NCBI GenBank assembly: GCA_944472155.2 | Contig: OX235271.1 | Coordinates: 26,606,977 to 26,670,976, forward strand | Direction: 5' to 3' | Source of the DNA: Trichobilharzia szidati | Lineage: Eukaryota > Platyhelminthes > Trematoda > Strigeidida > Schistosomatidae | Length of the DNA: 64,000 nucleotides | Shown: positions 60,622 to 64,000 of the stretch, one piece after another | Layout of the letters: each line of letters starts with the position of its first letter | How positions within the stretch are numbered: the stretch's first letter is position 1 | Notes under the pieces: generated by a model | Database searches by the model: none | The model's input: the letters and a program-made list of their open reading frames with translations, nothing else | Told to the model about the DNA's origin: nothing | Position numbers and translations under genes: made by a program

Positions 60622-60744
60622 CTATTTCAAAGAAATTAAATAATAATAATCATCATAAGCGAGATGAACAATGTACAGTAAAAATGATATATAAATACTA
60701 AAATCTTCATTTTGAACTCCATGTTCCTACCTTACTAATGTTGT

Positions 60745-61875
60745 AAATATATTTAAACCATATGCTGACTGGCTACAACATAGAACTTTGCACAGTAGTG
60801 CAGCAGCTCTAGTTGCATACGAAAGAAGAAAAAAAGTGATGATGAAAAGAAACTCAAAAGAATGATAATAAGCAGAAATGTGAGGGAGAAGGGTGGGAAG
60901 ATGGAAAAACAATAGGATTTACTTGATAAGGAAGACCGAAAAGAGTGGATGCATCTGAGCCATTGGGAATAATTTCCAGCTATATCTCACGAATTGTCTC
61001 CACCCATTGGTTCTTAACAACCTAAGGAACCCAACTAGGAAATCTATACCTCCATGCGTAGCTGGCTCAAACTAACTGTCTAAAATTTCATGGACTGATT
61101 GATTCCCTGTTTTTGATTGACCACCAACTAGCTCTTTTCCAACCTGATCCTATGTCATATAACATTTCCCGTCGAGGAAGGTGATGGCTAGGTAGGTATG
61201 CGTAACACATGTCTGAGCCATCTCAATCGATTCACCATTTTAACTTGATCAATTGAATCTCCCTCCTTACTTAACACTCTGCACCTAGCCTACTCACCAC
61301 CCTACTATACCACCTAACATAGGAGACAGAACGCGGACATCTATAATATCAAAGACAGCTAGTCTTTGCATGTCTTCCACTTTCAGTGGCCATGTCTCGC
61401 TCCCGCGCATAAAGTAGGACGGACTGAACTGTTGAGCAGTACACACGCCCTTTGATCGCCAGCTAGATATCACGTCTATCCCAGAAGTGACGTAGTTGGC
61501 GAATTCTACATGAGCCTTTTGTATCGGTGCTGAGATTTCGTCAGCAATTAGTCAACCTGTTCGGGCTGATGCAAATTCCCAAATAAGTGAAGTGGTCAAT
61601 GTACCCTACCACTTCACTCCCTATTTCTAAGCTAGGAGTCAACATATTCCAGTCCTGTTCAGAAGACTTTGCATTCTGTCAGCGTCTTCACTTATTAGGA
61701 CCATATCATTCACATAGTCTAAGTCAACAAGACTATACCCTGGTAACAATTCAATCCCCAAGTTACTAATGTTACTTAGGGTCAAATGCATTAGTACATC
61801 TATGAATGAAACTAAACACAAAAGGGGACAGAATCTGTCGTAAAGGTGAATACGTGATTAGTACACAGTCTCCCT
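60745..61875 (-). mobile_element. LINE-A copy (3' part)
   Basis: Minus strand. 61639-61821 encodes LSNISNLGIELLPGYSLVDL, then DYVNDMVLISEDADRMQSLL, where the catalytic YADD box reads YVND. Followed by decayed C-terminus and UTR down to about 60745. Confidence 0.72.
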
Positions 61876-61879
61876 GGTC

Positions 61880-62650
61880 TAAAGCCTGCTTGATTTTCTC
61901 GCATTTATTTCTCCCGCATGCGAAAAAATGAATGAATAGGTGCTCAGCAAAACTAATTACTGTAGATAACAAACATCCCACAATGATGCACATACCACAA
62001 GAGGATTCCAGTGTTGGCAGCCGGGAAATAAGAACCATCCAAATACCTCTATAAACGCACAGGACTTATATGCAAGTCCATCAGTGACTTAACACTATAA
62101 CAAACTAACTGATTTTTAACAATCAGAGAACAGGAAAGATCTACTCCTTTAAGTCACTTTATTGACTTTGTTTGTAATCAAGCCGTAAACGTGTTTTTAT
62201 TGATTGTGGGTGAAATAGCAGTGAAATGTGCGGTGCGCATTCTGCCCCACCAGGGACTACTCGTCATCTGGATATACCTGCATCTGTAGTAAGTGATCGT
62301 GTAGAGACTTGAGGCTAGAACTCAGCAGCGATGGTTTCAAAAATACCATCAAAAAATGGCAAAGTGATGAACGTGTTTATATCCATTTTGCTAATTATAA
62401 TCCAAGTTTATAAGAAAAGTGCTAAAATAAAATACAAGTTTGAATTAGTTACACATCAGGAAGCAATCAATATTTTAACTATGAGGGTATGTATAGAGGC
62501 GATAGATATGATTGTTTAGATAAGAAGGGTATATCAGTCAGCAAAGTTGTGGCTGGTCATTTAAAGTGTCTAAGAACTATACTACGCGAATTCAACCACA
62601 CTGCCTTCCACGAAAAGCAGGGTTAGCAGAAGACTTGGTTCGAAAGAAAG
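61880..62650. other. unassigned sequence
   Basis: No NUP205 exon could be recognised here on either strand. A 62-codon plus-strand frame at 62331-62519 has no features. Confidence 0.3.
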
Positions 62651-62689
62651 AGGTTGGGGGTGATCAGGCCAAAACATGTTGACCTGAAC

Positions 62690-63155
62690 CCTGATATCTG
62701 TGAGCGGGTTTATAGAGCAGGAACTTTGTACAAAAGTGCATCAGTTCAAGTTTTCATACAGAAAAAGGAAAATGTTCAAAAGAACTATAATGAACGGAAA
62801 TGTAAGACAAAGAATATTTCAAGACAAACACGAACTCTAGCAGATCCCGTAGATCGCGAAGAGTGAATTAATCTAAACTATAGACCACGATCTTGAGCAA
62901 TGATACCAATATTCTTAAGAGACAAATTCTTAGCAGCTCAAGGACCCCAACCTGGAGGTAGTCTGAACCTCCTAACGTGGCTGCCCCACAGCTACTATCA
63001 AGGCTTCAAGAACTGACGCCAGTTTGATTTGATCACCTCTAACTCTTTTTAACCTAACCTAAGTCACAGTTAACATCTGTAGACAAGGAAAGTGATGATG
63101 ACTGCCCCAGTATGCTTAACATGTGTCCTAACTATCTCGATCGATGTAACTGGGA
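62690..63155 (-). mobile_element. LINE-A fragment (decayed)
   Basis: Minus strand blocks: GGACCCCAACCTGGAGGTAG, CCTAACGTGGCTGCCCCAC, CATGTGTCCTAACTATCTCG. No frame. Confidence 0.5.
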
Positions 63156-63167
63156 AACCCAAGAAGT

Positions 63168-63355
63168 CTTGCTTCGGTGGCACAGTGGTTAGGACTCTCG
63201 CCGACCATGCACATGGTCCGAGGTTCGAGCCCCTGCCGGCGCACACCCGATATCTATGGTCGGCCTGCAAAATTTGGGCTACCGATATCCATGCTGAAAA
63301 TGCCATACTTGTACTGAAAATACGGTGTGGCATCAAGCTGTAACCAAATAAAGAC
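63168..63355 (+). repeat. SINE-I copy
   Basis: Head with box A TGGCACAGTGGTTAGGA and box B GAGGTTCGAGCCCC. Body identical over long stretches to 33455-33647. Confidence 0.85.
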
Positions 63356-63750
63356 TCAATTTAGTGGCCTAAAATAATTCAAACACGTAGCTGCATTCAC
63401 ACACCTTATCTTTATTTCTCTTCATAAATGATTCCTTTTAAAAAATAAGACTGACCACTATGGCATTATGATACTTCTGTTTTTTCATTTTATTGCTTTT
63501 CCAAAATGTGGTAATAATGAAATAATAGAAACTTCCCTCCCCCTTTGATTTGTTCATCACCATCTGCACCAGGAAAAAAATCAAGCCCTTTCTAAGTATA
63601 TGAGTCCCTAAATAATTTTAAGTTACCATTACGGATACGAGAAACTACCTAGACAACTGTTATGTACTCCTGATTTTACCTAGCCCTAAAACTAGCCTAG
63701 AATAGGCTAAAATCAGCTATTACCATTCTGGCCAAATGTAAACCATCGGA
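63356..63750. other. unassigned sequence
   Basis: AT-rich. No gene or repeat supported. Confidence 0.3.
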
Positions 63751-63754
63751 TTGT

Positions 63755-63998
63755 TTTGTTCCTTTACGTTCCTAGTGGGAAATAGGGCTTCAAACTAGAG
63801 GCTTACAGTTTCGGTAGCAGCAGTGGTGTTTACTTTTACAAGATATGGGGTTGCTAGCCTCATGCCCAACCTTCCCTTTTTACCAGTCTTATTACTTACT
63901 GGCTTAGCGAAGTAAGGGAGTGCGTCGGCGGCCGGGGATCGAACCCCGAACCACCTGAGTGGTTGGCGAGCATTCTACCGCTGTGACACCGACGCACT
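63755..63998 (-). repeat. SINE-II copy
   Basis: Minus strand: head at the right edge (GCGTCGGTGTCACAGCGG on minus, box B GGGGTTCGATCCCC), body GGTTGCTAGCCTCATGCCC, tail TTCCTAGTGGGAAATAGGGC. Confidence 0.8.
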
Positions 63999-64000
63999 GG

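Noticed and set aside
62331..62519. 62-codon plus-strand frame as a gene
   Set aside because: AT-driven frame without family features.
1..64000. CRISPR arrays, operons, bacterial promoters
   Set aside because: The window is eukaryotic: spliced gene, LINEs, SINEs. No regularly spaced direct repeats were seen.

Overview
This is a eukaryotic, AT-rich, repeat-dense window. It is best read as part of one long, intron-rich, minus-strand gene whose introns are packed with retroelements. The mixture (Penelope-like elements with a GIY-YIG domain, RTE-like LINE tails, tRNA-headed SINEs with a hammerhead-type core, short internal exons) fits a trematode flatworm, most likely a schistosome. That taxonomic call is an inference from family knowledge, not from a database match.

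The gene is the nucleoporin NUP205, a large alpha-solenoid scaffold protein of the inner ring of the nuclear pore. I reconstructed 22 consecutive coding exons on the minus strand, from 60621 down to a stop codon at 508-510. All have AG/GT borders, every junction keeps the reading phase, and the lengths add to 5535 nt (1845 codons with the stop). Several exons are too short to stand out as open frames (95 bp at 7003-7097, 75 bp at 25934-26008, 107 bp at 6114-6220, 102 bp at 508-609). They were found by splice sites plus similarity to human NUP205 as I remember it. The protein part covers roughly the C-terminal two thirds. The N-terminal exons lie beyond the right edge or were not recognised in 60622-64000.

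Nearly everything else is mobile DNA. LINE-A and LINE-B are two RTE-like families, mostly 5'-truncated and on both strands. LINE-C is a third family with an AAT-type tail. At least six Penelope-like fragments carry RT and/or GIY-YIG pieces. Two copies of one LTR have target-site duplications, and a third LTR-like insert sits inside a LINE-C copy. SINE families: SINE-I and SINE-II have a tRNA-like head with a perfect 7-bp acceptor stem; SINE-H has a tRNA-like head plus a hammerhead-like core; SINE-T has a tRNA-like head on the minus strand. A repeat of about 450 bp (repeat R) occurs three times and was not recognised.

Region by region: 1-2662 holds the last two exons around LINE-C and Penelope pieces; 2663-26008 holds exons w12-w20 separated by LINE-A/B, SINE and Penelope fragments; 26009-46638 holds exons w7-w11 in the largest, most TE-rich introns; 46639-60621 holds exons w1-w6; 60622-64000 has only repeats and unassigned sequence. 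The strongest mobile-element results are a SINE-II/LINE-B shared 3' tail, a 103-bp hammerhead-like insert with target duplication and an empty-site comparator, two SINE inverted pairs, and a well-formed hammerhead core at 69-111.
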